Shown: positions 45,774 through 55,677 of the stretch, in pieces
Layout of the letters: every line of letters starts with the position of its first letter
How positions within the stretch are numbered: the first letter of the stretch is position 1
Assembly (NCBI RefSeq): GCF_014679505.1
Contig: NZ_CP061474.1
Span: forward strand, 2,242,001 to 2,306,000
Length of the DNA stretch: 64,000 bases
Direction of reading: 5' to 3'
Source: Geobacillus sp. 46C-IIa
Lineage (GTDB): Bacteria; Bacillota; Bacilli; Bacillales; Anoxybacillaceae
Made by a program: the position numbers and the translations under genes
The notes under the pieces: model-generated
Seen by the model: only the letters and a program-made list of their open reading frames with translations
The model's database searches: none
What the model was told of the DNA's origin: nothing

Positions 45774-46655
45774 TCAATACCTCGGCTTTCGTTCTTTCAT
45801 TTCAGCGACAAAACTTAAATAATGGTCATAGCGGTACGGTGCGATGTCCCCGGCTGCCGCCGCTTCGCGCACCGCGCATTTCGGTTCGGCGAGATGGAGG
45901 CAGCCGCGGAACTTGCACCCCTCTTCGTACACCCGGAATTCTGGAAAATAATGCGGCAACTCATCAAGCTCAATCTGATCCAACTCAAGCGCGCTAAACC
46001 CGGGAGTATCGGCAACGAGCCCGCCGGCGACCTCAAGCAGCTCAACATGGCGGGTCGTATGTTTGCCGCGCCCTAAATGGGTGGAAATATCGCCCGTTTT
46101 CAGCTGCAAGTCCGGGCGGAGCGCGTTTAACAGCGATGACTTGCCGACGCCCGACTGCCCGGCGACGACGGAGACGCGGCCGCAAAGACGCGAGGCCAGC
46201 TCGTCGAGGCCTCCTTTTGTCACCGCCGACGTCTCAATCACCTCATAGCCGATGCGCCGGTAATCGCGCACATATTGGGTGATTGTCTCTTTCGCCTCGC
46301 CGTCAAGCAAGTCGATTTTGCTAATGACAATGATCGGGGTGATGTTCTTTGACTCGACTAAGACGAGAAAGCGGTCAAGCAGCTTGGCGCTGAAGTCCGG
46401 GCTTACAGCAGAAAAAACTAAGATCGCCTGTTCGACGTTAGCGACCGGCGGCCGCACCAGTTCATTTTGCCGTTCACAAATTTCCAAAATATAGCCTTCC
46501 GTCTCGCCCGTCGCCGTAAAGACGACACGGTCGCCGACAAGCGGCGTCACTTTTTGCTTGCGAAACACGCCGCGCCCCCGGCATTGAAACACGTTGCCCT
46601 CGGACAGGACATAGTAAAATCCGCTCAACGCTTTAATGATTTGCCCTTCTGCCAT
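45774..46655 (-). CDS. rsgA: Ribosome small subunit-dependent GTPase RsgA (CpgA/YloQ)
   Basis: A 293-residue circularly permuted GTPase for 30S maturation: N-terminal OB fold, G4 VISKIDLLDGEAKETI, then G1 VVAGQSGVGKSSLLNALR, G3 VADTPGFSALELDQIEL, and a C-terminal zinc site CKFRGCLHLAEPKCAV. ATG 46655 has AAGGAGTG upstream; this ribosome site overlaps the last codons of prkC. An upstream extension to 46766 is rejected. In B. subtilis it is a PrkC phosphorylation target, which fits the gene neighbourhood. Confidence 0.96.
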   Translation of the reverse strand: MAEGQIIKALSGFYYVLSEGNVFQCRGRGVFRKQKVTPLVGDRVVFTATGETEGYILEICERQNELVRPPVANVEQAILVFSAVSPDFSAKLLDRFLVLVESKNITPIIVISKIDLLDGEAKETITQYVRDYRRIGYEVIETSAVTKGGLDELASRLCGRVSVVAGQSGVGKSSLLNALRPDLQLKTGDISTHLGRGKHTTRHVELLEVAGGLVADTPGFSALELDQIELDELPHYFPEFRVYEEGCKFRGCLHLAEPKCAVREAAAAGDIAPYRYDHYLSFVAEMKERKPRY

Positions 46656-46659
46656 AGCT

Positions 46660-48630
46660 TCACTCCTTTTTCCCGCCGTTTTCTGGATACGGAATCGCCC
46701 CTTCATCTTTGACGACATTGTTGACAATGACGCGGTAATAGGCCGTCTCCCCATACGGAATTTCAAACTCGACCGTCTCTGTCACCGGATGTGTCAGCCG
46801 ATACGTTTTATATGGCGTTGTCATATTATGGTTGGCGTCTTGAATGTACAGCTGCGCTTCGACCATTTGCCCGTCTTCCGCCGGTTCGTACGGGATGGCG
46901 ATGTCTTTAATCACCGTTTTTGACGGCTTCGGCTCCGGACCGCGGGAAATAACGACCATGATGGTTTCACCCTTTGCCACCTGTTCGCCTGCCGCCGGCG
47001 TTTGCGAAATGACAAGCCCTTCCGACACATTATCGGAATATTCATACGCCACTTCGATGCGCAACCCTTGGTCTTCGCCGTAGTCGCGCACGCTCTTCTC
47101 TGTGTAGCCGCTCAAATCTTTGAGCTTCACTTTTTCCGGCCCTAAGCTGACGGTAAACATGACTTCTGTTTCATCCGGTACGACTTCATCGCCGGCGTAG
47201 GGGTATTGATCCAAAATCGTCCCTTCCGGTTTGTCGCTGTAGCGGCCATTGCGCGTAATGCGGGTAAACCCTTCGGCGCGCAGTTCCTCTTCCGCCACCG
47301 AAACATCATCGCCAATAAAGCTCGGAAATTCGATTTTCTTTTTTCCGACACTTTTATAAATGACGACGCCAGCCCCCGGCTTCACCGTCATGCCGGCTTC
47401 CGGATCGGTGCGCACGACTTTTCCTTCTTCTATTTTATCATCTTCCACATCGATCGTATCCTTAATTTCGAGCCCGAGCGCCGACAGCTGTTCAACGGCT
47501 TCATCGTAATCTTTATTGATGACATCAGGCATGGTCACGTCCTTCGGAAAGACAAGATCCGGAATCCAAGTCAGCGCGCTTACGCCAGCTGCGCCTAACA
47601 GCAACAAGACAGCTGCGAGCCAGGCGATCCACGCCCGCTTCCGTTTCGGCTTCGGCCCGTCGTCCGCCTTCGCCGGTTCGTTCGCTTTTTCCTCATACAC
47701 GAGCGTCTCTTGCTCTAGCGCCGCGCTTTCCGGTCGTTTTATAATCGGAATGGCTTTCGTCGCCTCTTCGTCATCATCGGGAATCGTAAACTTCGCTTCA
47801 TTGCGCCGGCTTGGGTCAAGCGCCGTCCGAATATCCTCGTTCATTTCACGCGCGGATGGATAGCGATAAAACGGATCTTTCGCCATCGCTTTTAAAATAA
47901 TGTTTTCCACGCTTTGCGGAATCTCCGGATTCCACGCCTTCGGCGACGGCGTTTCCCCCTGCAAGTGCTTTAGCACGATCGAAACGGCCGATTCGCCGGA
48001 AAATGGCAGCCGGCCGGTGACGAGTTCAAACATGACGATGCCAAGTGAATACACGTCCGACTTTTCCGTGGCGATGCCGCCGCGCGCCTGTTCCGGCGAC
48101 AAATAATGAACCGAACCGAGCACTGAATTCGTTTGTGTGATCGTCGTCCCGCTCAGCGCCACAGCGATGCCGAAGTCGGTGACTTTCACATTGCCATGCT
48201 CATCGATCAAAATGTTTTGCGGTTTAATGTCGCGGTGGATGATGCCGTTCTCATGCGCATGGGCGATCGCTGAGGTCAGCTGGTTCATGATGCGGAGCGC
48301 CTGTTCGACCGGAAGCGGGGCGTGCTGCTGAATGTATTGCTTGAGCGTCGAGCCGCGCACATACTCCATGACGATATAATAGACGCCTTCCTCTTCACCG
48401 ACGTCATAAATGGAGACGATATGTTCATGGTTTAAGCTCGTTGCCGCCTGGGCTTCACGGCGAAACCGTTTAATAAACTGGTCATCGTTGGCAAAATCAA
48501 GGCGAAGCACTTTAACAGCGACATCGCGTTCCAAAATGATGTCGCGCGCTAAATAGACGTTGGCCATGCCGCCGCCGCCGATGAGGCTGATGATTTTATA
48601 GCGGTCGTTCAATCGCTTTCCAATGAGCAC
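46660..48630 (-). CDS. prkC: Serine/threonine protein kinase PrkC with PASTA domains
   Basis: A 656-residue membrane kinase. Kinase domain about 8-270: GGGGMANVYLARD, Lys40 in VAVKVLRLDFA, IIHRDIKPQNILID, VTDFGIAVALSGTT. A transmembrane helix (WIAWLAAVLLLLGAAGVSAL) is near 335-355, then three PASTA repeats and an Ig-like C-terminal part. PASTA domains sense muropeptides and trigger spore germination in B. subtilis. GTG 48630 has GGTGGGTG upstream; GTG 48639 is an alternative. It lies 5 nt after its phosphatase gene prpC. Confidence 0.97.
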   Translation of the reverse strand: MLIGKRLNDRYKIISLIGGGGMANVYLARDIILERDVAVKVLRLDFANDDQFIKRFRREAQAATSLNHEHIVSIYDVGEEEGVYYIVMEYVRGSTLKQYIQQHAPLPVEQALRIMNQLTSAIAHAHENGIIHRDIKPQNILIDEHGNVKVTDFGIAVALSGTTITQTNSVLGSVHYLSPEQARGGIATEKSDVYSLGIVMFELVTGRLPFSGESAVSIVLKHLQGETPSPKAWNPEIPQSVENIILKAMAKDPFYRYPSAREMNEDIRTALDPSRRNEAKFTIPDDDEEATKAIPIIKRPESAALEQETLVYEEKANEPAKADDGPKPKRKRAWIAWLAAVLLLLGAAGVSALTWIPDLVFPKDVTMPDVINKDYDEAVEQLSALGLEIKDTIDVEDDKIEEGKVVRTDPEAGMTVKPGAGVVIYKSVGKKKIEFPSFIGDDVSVAEEELRAEGFTRITRNGRYSDKPEGTILDQYPYAGDEVVPDETEVMFTVSLGPEKVKLKDLSGYTEKSVRDYGEDQGLRIEVAYEYSDNVSEGLVISQTPAAGEQVAKGETIMVVISRGPEPKPSKTVIKDIAIPYEPAEDGQMVEAQLYIQDANHNMTTPYKTYRLTHPVTETVEFEIPYGETAYYRVIVNNVVKDEGAIPYPENGGKKE

Positions 48631-48635
48631 GCTGA

Positions 48636-49385
48636 TCACCCACCTTCACGTTCCGCTGAAAAATCGATGACCGCCAGCGAAATGTTATCTTCTCCGCCCC
48701 GCTCATTCGCTAAATCGATGAGCGCCTCGGCCTTCTCCTCGAGCGTGCCGCTGCCTGTCAAAATATGTACGATGTCTGCTTCCGGCACCTTGTTTGACAA
48801 CCCGTCGGAACATAAAAGAAGCATGTCGCCATCGTCAATGGAGACGGTTTTGACATCGATCTTCACCGCCGGTTCGGTGCCGAGCGCCCGCAAGAGCACA
48901 TTTTTGCGCGGGTGGTGCTCGGCATCTTCCTTGGAAATTTGGCCGCTTTTGACAAGCTCATTGACAAGGGAGTGGTCATCCGTCAGCTGCTGGATTCCGT
49001 TTTGATTCAACAAATAGCAGCGGCTGTCGCCAATATGGGCGATCGTGACAAACGGGCCGGCGCAAATCGCGCCGACAACCGTCGTCCCCATCCCTTGGCA
49101 CTCCGGGTGGGAAAGCGCATAGCGAAACAATCGCTCGTTCGCGGCCGCGATATGCAATTTCAGCCATTGTTCAGCCTCAGCCGGCGAGGGAAGATGGTCC
49201 TCCTGCTCCCATTGTTCTTGCAAATGGGCGACCGCCATCGCGCTCGCCACATCGCCGGCGCGGTGACCGCCCATCCCGTCGGCGACGACCGCTAAATATT
49301 GGCCGCTTTGGTTGGCAAATACGCCGCCGTTGTCTTCGTTATGTTCGCGAATTTGCCCGATATCGGTTCGGAAAACGGCTCGCAT
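48636..49385 (-). CDS. prpC: PP2C-type protein phosphatase PrpC
   Basis: A 249-residue Mn-dependent phosphatase. PP2C motifs: RTDIGQIREHNEDNGGVF, LAVVADGMGGHRAGDVAS, ITIAHIGDSRCYLLNQNG, LLLCSDGLSNKVPEADI and GGEDNISLAVIDF; the metal-binding Asp residues are all present. It reverses PrkC phosphorylation. ATG 49385 is preceded by GAGGTGA; an upstream GTG (49394) lies within that site. It overlaps or abuts rlmN and prkC. Confidence 0.97.
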   Translation of the reverse strand: MRAVFRTDIGQIREHNEDNGGVFANQSGQYLAVVADGMGGHRAGDVASAMAVAHLQEQWEQEDHLPSPAEAEQWLKLHIAAANERLFRYALSHPECQGMGTTVVGAICAGPFVTIAHIGDSRCYLLNQNGIQQLTDDHSLVNELVKSGQISKEDAEHHPRKNVLLRALGTEPAVKIDVKTVSIDDGDMLLLCSDGLSNKVPEADIVHILTGSGTLEEKAEALIDLANERGGEDNISLAVIDFSAEREGG

Positions 49386-49390
49386 CCGAT

Positions 49391-50491
49391 TCACCTCGTC
49401 TCTTCTTTTCGCTCCTTCGCGCGAAGCTGTCCGCAGGCGGCATCGATGTCATGTCCATGTTCGCGGCGAATGGTGACGTTCATTCCGTGTTTTTTCAACG
49501 CCCGTTCAAAGGCGAAAATTTGGCTGCGCGGCGTGCGCACATAGTTGCGCTCCGGTACGTAGTTGACCGGAATTAAGTTCACATGGCATTTCAGCCCTTT
49601 CAGCAGCTGGGCGAGCTGCTCAGCATGCTCGAGCTGGTCATTCACCCCGCCGAACAGCCCATATTCAAACGTGACGCGCCGCCCCGTCTTTTCAATGTAA
49701 TACTGAACTGCCTCCATCAGCTTCGGCAGCGGATACGCCTTATTGATCGGCATAAGCTTTGTCCGCAGCTCGGTCGTCGGCGCGTGCAGCGAGATGGCGA
49801 AATTCACTTGCATCCCTTCATCAGCAAATTGGTAAATTTTTGGGATGATGCCGCTCGTGGAAACAGTAATATGGCGGGCCCCGATGTTCAGCCCTTTCGG
49901 ATGGTTGACAATGCGCAAAAACTTGATGAGCGCATCATAATTGTCAAACGGCTCACCGATGCCCATCACGACGATGCTGCTGACGCGCTCCTCGGTTTCG
50001 TCGAGCGCCTTTTGCACTTGCACGACTTGGGCGACGATTTCGCCCGCCTCTAAATGGCGTTTCAGTCCGCCGAGCGTCGAGGCGCAAAACGTGCAGCCGA
50101 TGCGGCAGCCGACTTGCGTCGTCACGCACACTGAATTCCCGTAGTTATGGCGCATGAGCACCGTCTCGATCGAATAGCCGTCGTGCAGCTCGAACAAAAA
50201 TTTGATCGTTCCATCTTTCGATGTTTGTTTCACGATCGTTTTCAATGTGGTGATGGAAAACGCCGCGGCGAGCTGTTCGCGCAGCCGTTTGGGCAAATTC
50301 GTCATCTCAGCAAAATCGGTGACGCGCTTTTCGTACAGCCATTCGTAAATTTGCGTGGCGCGAAACGGCTTTTCGCCGTGAGCGACGAGCCATTCTTTCC
50401 ATTCGTCAAGCGTCAGCGAGTAAATCGACGGCAAGGTTGGCAGCTGCGCTTCGCCGGCGGACCGGCGGGCAGCTGTATGAGTGATTTCCAT
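49391..50491 (-). CDS. rlmN: 23S rRNA (adenine-2503-C2)-methyltransferase RlmN
   Basis: A 366-residue radical SAM enzyme. The cluster motif CXXXCXXC is in [36 protein letters not shown] and [19 protein letters not shown] are family signatures; a C-terminal catalytic Cys is in [15 protein letters not shown]. It methylates A2503 in the peptidyl transferase centre. An N-terminal extension (about 1-22) precedes the helical domain [19 protein letters not shown]. Confidence 0.97.
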   Translation of the reverse strand: MEITHTAARRSAGEAQLPTLPSIYSLTLDEWKEWLVAHGEKPFRATQIYEWLYEKRVTDFAEMTNLPKRLREQLAAAFSITTLKTIVKQTSKDGTIKFLFELHDGYSIETVLMRHNYGNSVCVTTQVGCRIGCTFCASTLGGLKRHLEAGEIVAQVVQVQKALDETEERVSSIVVMGIGEPFDNYDALIKFLRIVNHPKGLNIGARHITVSTSGIIPKIYQFADEGMQVNFAISLHAPTTELRTKLMPINKAYPLPKLMEAVQYYIEKTGRRVTFEYGLFGGVNDQLEHAEQLAQLLKGLKCHVNLIPVNYVPERNYVRTPRSQIFAFERALKKHGMNVTIRREHGHDIDAACGQLRAKERKEETR

Positions 50492-50494
50492 TTA

Positions 50495-51829
50495 TTACCC
50501 CTTCTTTCGTAACCGGGCGATAAAAAACCCGTCGGAATCAAAATCATGCGGCAACAGCTGCAGCATGCCGCCTTTCACATGCGGCCGCACCGCTTCCGGC
50601 AGCCGCTCGGCGAGACGGTCATCAAGCGAAAAGTCCGGATGATCGGCCAAAAAGCGGGCGACAGCTTCTTCATTTTCCACGCGCTCGACCGTACACGTGC
50701 TGTAGACAAGCGTACCCCCTTTTTTCAAGAGCGGGGCCGCGGCTCGCAAAATGGCTTGCTGGATGTCGGCAAGCGCCGCGACATCGTCTTTCCCTTTCGT
50801 ATACTTGATCTCCGGTTTGCGGCGGATGACGCCGAACCCGGTGCACGGCGCATCGACTAAAATGCGGTCGAACGACTCGGGAGCAAACCGCTCGCCGAGC
50901 CGGCGGCTGTCAAGGGCGAGCGCCGTGATATTGTCAAGGCCGAGCCTTTGCGCCTGCTGTTCAATGAGCTTCACTTTATGCTCGTGCACGTCGACAGCGA
51001 CCACTTCGCCGCGGCCGTCCATCCGTTCGGCGATATGGGTCGTTTTCCCGCCCGGCGCCGCACAACAGTCGAGCACCCGCTCCCCTGCTGCCGGATCGAG
51101 CGCCCGGGCGACGAGCATCGAGCTTTCATCTTGGATCGTCAGCCAGCCGGAGCGAAACGTCTCCGTATGGGCCAAATTCCCTTTTTCAGCTCGGATGGCT
51201 TCCGGAGCGAGATGACCTTGAACAGCCTTCACTCCTTCGCCGGTAAGCCGCTCAAGCGCTTCCCTTACCGTCGCCCGCAGCTGATTGACGCGGGCGGTCG
51301 ATTGCGGCGGGCGCAAATTGATCTCGCACATGCGCGCCGTCTCCTCAAGGCCATATTGTTCGATCCAGCGCCGGACAAGCCACTCCGGGTGGCTCGTCGC
51401 GACAGCGAGCCGCTTTCCGGGATCATGAATCGCATCGAGCGACGGCAGCCCCGCGCGGCCAATGGCGCGCAAAACGCCGTTCACGAGCGAAGCGATGCCG
51501 CGATGGCCGCGCTGCTTCGCGATTTCCACCGCTTCAAAGATGGCGGCGCGATCCGGGACGCGGTCCAAATAGACCATTTGGTACAGCGTCAGCCGGAGAA
51601 GCACCCGCACCCACGGCTCGAGCCGGCGCGCCTTGCGCAAAAACGGCGTCAAATAATAGTCAAGCGTATCGCGCCGCTGCACCGTTCCGTACACGATTTC
51701 CGTCAGCAGCGCCGCATCGCGCCCGTCAAGACGCCCTTTCCGGATGGCGTCATTCAACTGCAAGTGACTGTATGCTCCTTTTTGTTCGATGGCTAACAGC
51801 GTATCTAAAGCAAGTTCACGTACGTTCAT
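50495..51829 (-). CDS. rsmB: 16S rRNA (cytosine-967-C5)-methyltransferase RsmB
   Basis: A 444-residue enzyme with N-terminal NusB-like RNA-binding domain (about 1-140) and C-terminal SAM methyltransferase: [38 protein letters not shown] (catalytic Cys in PC), [20 protein letters not shown]. The start overlaps the fmt 3' end by 14 nt, so they are coupled. It lies between fmt and rlmN, the common Firmicute order. Confidence 0.97.
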   Translation of the reverse strand: MNVRELALDTLLAIEQKGAYSHLQLNDAIRKGRLDGRDAALLTEIVYGTVQRRDTLDYYLTPFLRKARRLEPWVRVLLRLTLYQMVYLDRVPDRAAIFEAVEIAKQRGHRGIASLVNGVLRAIGRAGLPSLDAIHDPGKRLAVATSHPEWLVRRWIEQYGLEETARMCEINLRPPQSTARVNQLRATVREALERLTGEGVKAVQGHLAPEAIRAEKGNLAHTETFRSGWLTIQDESSMLVARALDPAAGERVLDCCAAPGGKTTHIAERMDGRGEVVAVDVHEHKVKLIEQQAQRLGLDNITALALDSRRLGERFAPESFDRILVDAPCTGFGVIRRKPEIKYTKGKDDVAALADIQQAILRAAAPLLKKGGTLVYSTCTVERVENEEAVARFLADHPDFSLDDRLAERLPEAVRPHVKGGMLQLLPHDFDSDGFFIARLRKKG

Positions 51830-52775
51830 TGTCCTCTCCTAGCTTCATGCCGGCCGCAAGCCGGCTGCCGGCGCCGCGCAAAAACTCGCCGGCGGCCATC
51901 CGCTTTTTGCCGGCCGGCTGCAATTCAGTAATTTTAATGGCGGTCTCATTGCCGGTAGCGACGACGATGCCATCCTCCTCAAGCGCCAAAATCGTCCCCG
52001 GCGGCGCTAGGCTTGGCGCCGGCACTTTGTCGCCCCACCAGATTTTCCAAACGTTCCCGTCGTGCATCGTATACGTAACCGGCCACGGGTGGAAGGCGCG
52101 GATATGGTTGTAAATGGCCTCGCCAGGCTGCGTCCAGTCAATCCGCTCTTGTTCGCGCCGGATATTTGGGGCATATGTTGCCCTCTCTTCGTCTTGTGGA
52201 ACAGGCGTGATGGTTCCTTCGAGTAAAAGCGGGAGCGTTTCTGATAATAGTTTAGCCCCGGCAGCGCTCAATTTATCATGCAGCGCGCCGACGGTATCCG
52301 TTTCTTCAATCGGCACTTCGACTTGCGCCAACATGTCGCCGGCATCCAGCCGCTCCACCATATACATGATCGTGACGCCCGTTTTCGTTTTTCCCTGCCA
52401 AATGGCGTAATGGATCGGCGCCCCGCCGCGCAGCTCGGGAAGAAGCGAAGCATGGACGTTGATGCAGCCGTATTTGGGCGCATCGAGCAGCGCCTTCGGC
52501 AAAATTTGCCCAAACGCCGCCGTCACGATCAAGTCAGGCGCGAACGCCAGCACTTGTTCGTATTGTTCCGGGTCGCGAATTTTTGTCGGCTGCAGCACCG
52601 GAATGCCATGCTTCTCAGCCTCCACTTTCACCGGGGGCGGAACGAGCTCGCGCTTTCGCCCTTTCGGCTTGTCCGGCTGCGTGACAACGGCTACAACCCG
52701 ATACCCGTCATCAAGCAGCTGCCGTAAAACCGGCACAGCAAAGTCAGGCGTCCCCATAAAGACAATGTTCGTCAT
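51816..52775 (-). CDS. fmt: Methionyl-tRNA formyltransferase
   Basis: A 319-residue enzyme that formylates initiator tRNA. N-terminus [20 protein letters not shown]; catalytic motif [20 protein letters not shown] (Asn/His/Asp triad region); C-terminal OB domain with [22 protein letters not shown] 52775 has GAAGGA at nine bases; ATG 52781 is an alternative. It is paired with def, which removes the formyl group. Confidence 0.97.
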   Translation of the reverse strand: MTNIVFMGTPDFAVPVLRQLLDDGYRVVAVVTQPDKPKGRKRELVPPPVKVEAEKHGIPVLQPTKIRDPEQYEQVLAFAPDLIVTAAFGQILPKALLDAPKYGCINVHASLLPELRGGAPIHYAIWQGKTKTGVTIMYMVERLDAGDMLAQVEVPIEETDTVGALHDKLSAAGAKLLSETLPLLLEGTITPVPQDEERATYAPNIRREQERIDWTQPGEAIYNHIRAFHPWPVTYTMHDGNVWKIWWGDKVPAPSLAPPGTILALEEDGIVVATGNETAIKITELQPAGKKRMAAGEFLRGAGSRLAAGMKLGEDNERT

Positions 52776-52781
52776 TGGCAT

Positions 52782-53255
52782 CTATCCTTCCAATTCTTCA
52801 AGATCGCAGTAACGGATCACTTTCGACGTAAACAGCACGCCGTGCAAATGGTCGATTTCGTGCTGAAGCGCGCGCGCTAAAAAGCCGGTCGCAGAGAGGG
52901 TAAACAGGCGCCCGCGCCGGTTTTGCGCCCGCACTTTCACATGCTCGGCGCGCGGCACTTCGCCAAACAGGCCGGGAAAGCTCAAGCAGCCTTCGACATC
53001 AATTTGTTCGCCGTGCGCCTCGACAATGACCGGATTGACGAGCTCAATCCGGCCGTGCTCATCGCCGACATCGACGACAGCAATCTGTTTGGCGATGCCG
53101 ACTTGCGGAGCGGCCAAGCCAACCCCGTCTGCGGCAAGCATCGTCTCATACATATCGTCAAGCAGCCGGCCGAGCTGGCGGTCAAAGGCCGTCACCGGCG
53201 CGCACGGCTGTTCCAAAACCGGAGCAGGGTAAGTGACAATCGGCAGTACAGACAA
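52782..53255 (-). CDS. def: Peptide deformylase
   Basis: A 157-residue iron/zinc deformylase. Motif 1 GVGLAAPQVGIAKQ, motif 2 EGCLSFPGLFGEV (Cys ligand), motif 3 LQHEIDHLHGVLF (HEXXH). TTG 53255 is likely the start: GGAGG lies seven bases upstream and the product then begins LSVLPIVTYPAPVLE, the usual length before the first motif; ATG 53261 nearly abuts GGAGG. It is in the priA-def-fmt-rsmB cluster. Confidence 0.95.
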   Translation of the reverse strand: MSVLPIVTYPAPVLEQPCAPVTAFDRQLGRLLDDMYETMLAADGVGLAAPQVGIAKQIAVVDVGDEHGRIELVNPVIVEAHGEQIDVEGCLSFPGLFGEVPRAEHVKVRAQNRRGRLFTLSATGFLARALQHEIDHLHGVLFTSKVIRYCDLEELEG

Positions 53256-53271
53256 CGTCATTCCTCCATTT

Positions 53272-55677
53272 TCACATCATCATATACGGGTTTGTATCGA
53301 CGGTAATCGCCACCCCGCCGTGGGCGGCATCCGCCTGGTAGCGGTCGATGACCGCTTTGAGTGCCGCCGTTACGTTCGGTTCCCGCTTGTATTTTATCAT
53401 GCATTGGTAACGATATCTATCATGAAGGCGGGCGATCGGTGAGGCGACCGGGCCGAGGATGACCGCTTCGTTCGACAGCTGCTTGCGCAAATAGGCGGCG
53501 ATTTTTTCAGCCGCTTTGGCCGCGGCTGGCGCTTCTTCGTGCGCGGCGGTAATGAGCGCCAAATAATAGTACGGCGGATAACCGTGCGCCTTGCGCAGCG
53601 TCATCTCCCGCCGGTAAAAGGCGCGGTAATCATGGCGGGCGGCGAGCTCAATGCTGTAGTGGTCCGGCGTATACGTCTGGATGACGACTTCACCGGGCAG
53701 CTCATGCCGGCCGGCGCGCCCGCTCACTTGCGTCAGCAGCTGAAATGTTTTCTCCGCGGCGCGGAAATCAGGCAGATGGAGCATCGTATCGGCGGCGAGC
53801 ACGCCGACGAGCGTCACGTCAGGAAAATCAAGCCCTTTGGCGATCATTTGCGTGCCGAGCAAAATATCGGCTTCTTTGGCGGCAAAGCGGGACAGCAGCT
53901 CTTCATGCGCCCCTTTCCGCCCGGTCGTGTCGACATCCATGCGGATGACGCGCGCTTCCGGCAACAGCTTGGCCAACTCTTCTTCCACCTTTTGCGTGCC
54001 GGTGCCGAAAAAGCGGATATGTTCGCTCCCGCACGACGGACAGCGGGGGGCCATCGGCTCTTCATGGCCGCAATAATGGCATTTCATCCGCTCCCCGGCG
54101 CGATGGTATGTGAGTGAAATGTCACAATGCGGACAGCGGATGACATAGCCGCAGCCGCGGCACATGACAAACGTCGAATAGCCGCGCCGGTTTAAAAACA
54201 ATACCGCCTGCTCGCCGCGTTCGAGCCGAAGGCGCAGCTCATCAAGCAACCGGCGCGAAAACATCGAACGGTTGCCGCTGCGCAGTTCCTCGCGCATATC
54301 GACAATATGAACGTCCGGCATGCCGCGGTCAGCAATCCGTTCCGGCAGTTCAAGCAGCTCATACACCCCTTTGGCGGCGCGGGCGAACGTCTCGAGCGAC
54401 GGAGTGGCGCTGCCGAGCACGACCGGACAGCCGTGGCGGCGGGCGCGGTAAATGGCGACATCCCGTGCGTGGTAGCGCGGCATCTCCTCTTGCTTATAGC
54501 TCGTCTCATGCTCCTCATCGATAATGATCATCCCTAAGTTTTCAAACGGGGCAAACACTGCAGAGCGCGCGCCGACGACAAGCTGCACTTCTTTGCGGTG
54601 AATTTTCCGCCATTCGTCGTATTTTTCGCCGATTGACAGCCCGCTGTGGAGCACGGCTACTTTCGGGCCAAACCGGCCTTTAAAGCGCTCAACCATTTGC
54701 GGCGTCAACGAAATTTCCGGCACGAGAACGATCGCCTCTTTCCCGTGGCGCAACACTTCCTCGATCGCCTGCATGTACACTTCCGTCTTTCCGCTGCCAG
54801 TGACGCCATAAAGCAAAAACGTGCGGTGCTCCCCGGCGCGCACCGAAGCGGCGATGGCCGCCAACGCCCCGGCTTGCGCTTCAGTGAGCGGCGGCGGCGC
54901 GCTCGGCTGAAACGTGCGATGTCCATATGGATCGCGGTACACTTCAACATCGTGCATCATAATGAATCCTTTGTCGGCGAGCGCTTTCAGCGGCGCGGAT
55001 GAAACGCCAAGCGCCGCTTGCAGCTCGGCAACCGGCATCGCTTCCTCTTTTTCAAGCAAAAATGAAAGCACGTCTTTTTGTCTTGAAGGCAGCGACGCTA
55101 ACGCGTCTCTCGCCTGTTCCGCTGGAACAGCCAAAACCGCATGCTTCACTGTTTTCTTGCCTGCTTTTTCCTTCACTTCGTAAACCGCTTCAAGCACACC
55201 TTGCTGCACCGCCTTTTGCGCTGCCCGCCATAAACCGGCGGTTTCAACATCTTTCCAGCTAGTTGCTATCCGGCCGGCAAACAGCGGCTGTAAGTCGTCC
55301 GGCAGCGCCGTGCGCTTCCGCTCATCCGTCAGGCGGAGCGTTTTTTCATACTTCGCCCGCATCGCCGCCGGCAACATCGCTTGGTACGCGGAAATGGCAA
55401 AACAAAGCGTCGTCTCCGTCAAATAGCGGCCAAGGTCGAGCAGCTCTTCATTTAACACCGGCACGACATCGAGTACGTGTTCGATCGGCTTCAGCTGCTT
55501 GATCTCGGAGTGGTCTTTTACCTCAATGACAAATCCTTGCAGACGCCGCGCCCCGAACGGCACCGTCACCCGCATGCCCGGCTGGATGACGCCATGCCAG
55601 CGCTCGGGAATCAAATAATCAAACGGGCGATCCGTTTGCCGCGTCGGGACATCGACAATGACCGATGCTACTTTCAT
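53272..55677 (-). CDS. priA: Primosomal replication restart helicase PriA
   Basis: An 801-residue SF2 helicase. N-terminal 3'BD domain (VIVDVPTRQTDRPFDYLIPE), Walker A LLYGVTGSGKTEVYMQAI, DEEH IIIDEEHETSYKQEEMPRYH, and a two-zinc cysteine cluster (CRGCGYVIRCPHCD, CHYCGHEEPMAPRCPSCGS). It restarts stalled forks by loading DnaD/DnaB. ATG 55677 overlaps the coaBC stop (ATGA). Length agrees with Firmicute PriA. Confidence 0.97.
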   Translation of the reverse strand: MKVASVIVDVPTRQTDRPFDYLIPERWHGVIQPGMRVTVPFGARRLQGFVIEVKDHSEIKQLKPIEHVLDVVPVLNEELLDLGRYLTETTLCFAISAYQAMLPAAMRAKYEKTLRLTDERKRTALPDDLQPLFAGRIATSWKDVETAGLWRAAQKAVQQGVLEAVYEVKEKAGKKTVKHAVLAVPAEQARDALASLPSRQKDVLSFLLEKEEAMPVAELQAALGVSSAPLKALADKGFIMMHDVEVYRDPYGHRTFQPSAPPPLTEAQAGALAAIAASVRAGEHRTFLLYGVTGSGKTEVYMQAIEEVLRHGKEAIVLVPEISLTPQMVERFKGRFGPKVAVLHSGLSIGEKYDEWRKIHRKEVQLVVGARSAVFAPFENLGMIIIDEEHETSYKQEEMPRYHARDVAIYRARRHGCPVVLGSATPSLETFARAAKGVYELLELPERIADRGMPDVHIVDMREELRSGNRSMFSRRLLDELRLRLERGEQAVLFLNRRGYSTFVMCRGCGYVIRCPHCDISLTYHRAGERMKCHYCGHEEPMAPRCPSCGSEHIRFFGTGTQKVEEELAKLLPEARVIRMDVDTTGRKGAHEELLSRFAAKEADILLGTQMIAKGLDFPDVTLVGVLAADTMLHLPDFRAAEKTFQLLTQVSGRAGRHELPGEVVIQTYTPDHYSIELAARHDYRAFYRREMTLRKAHGYPPYYYLALITAAHEEAPAAAKAAEKIAAYLRKQLSNEAVILGPVASPIARLHDRYRYQCMIKYKREPNVTAALKAVIDRYQADAAHGGVAITVDTNPYMMM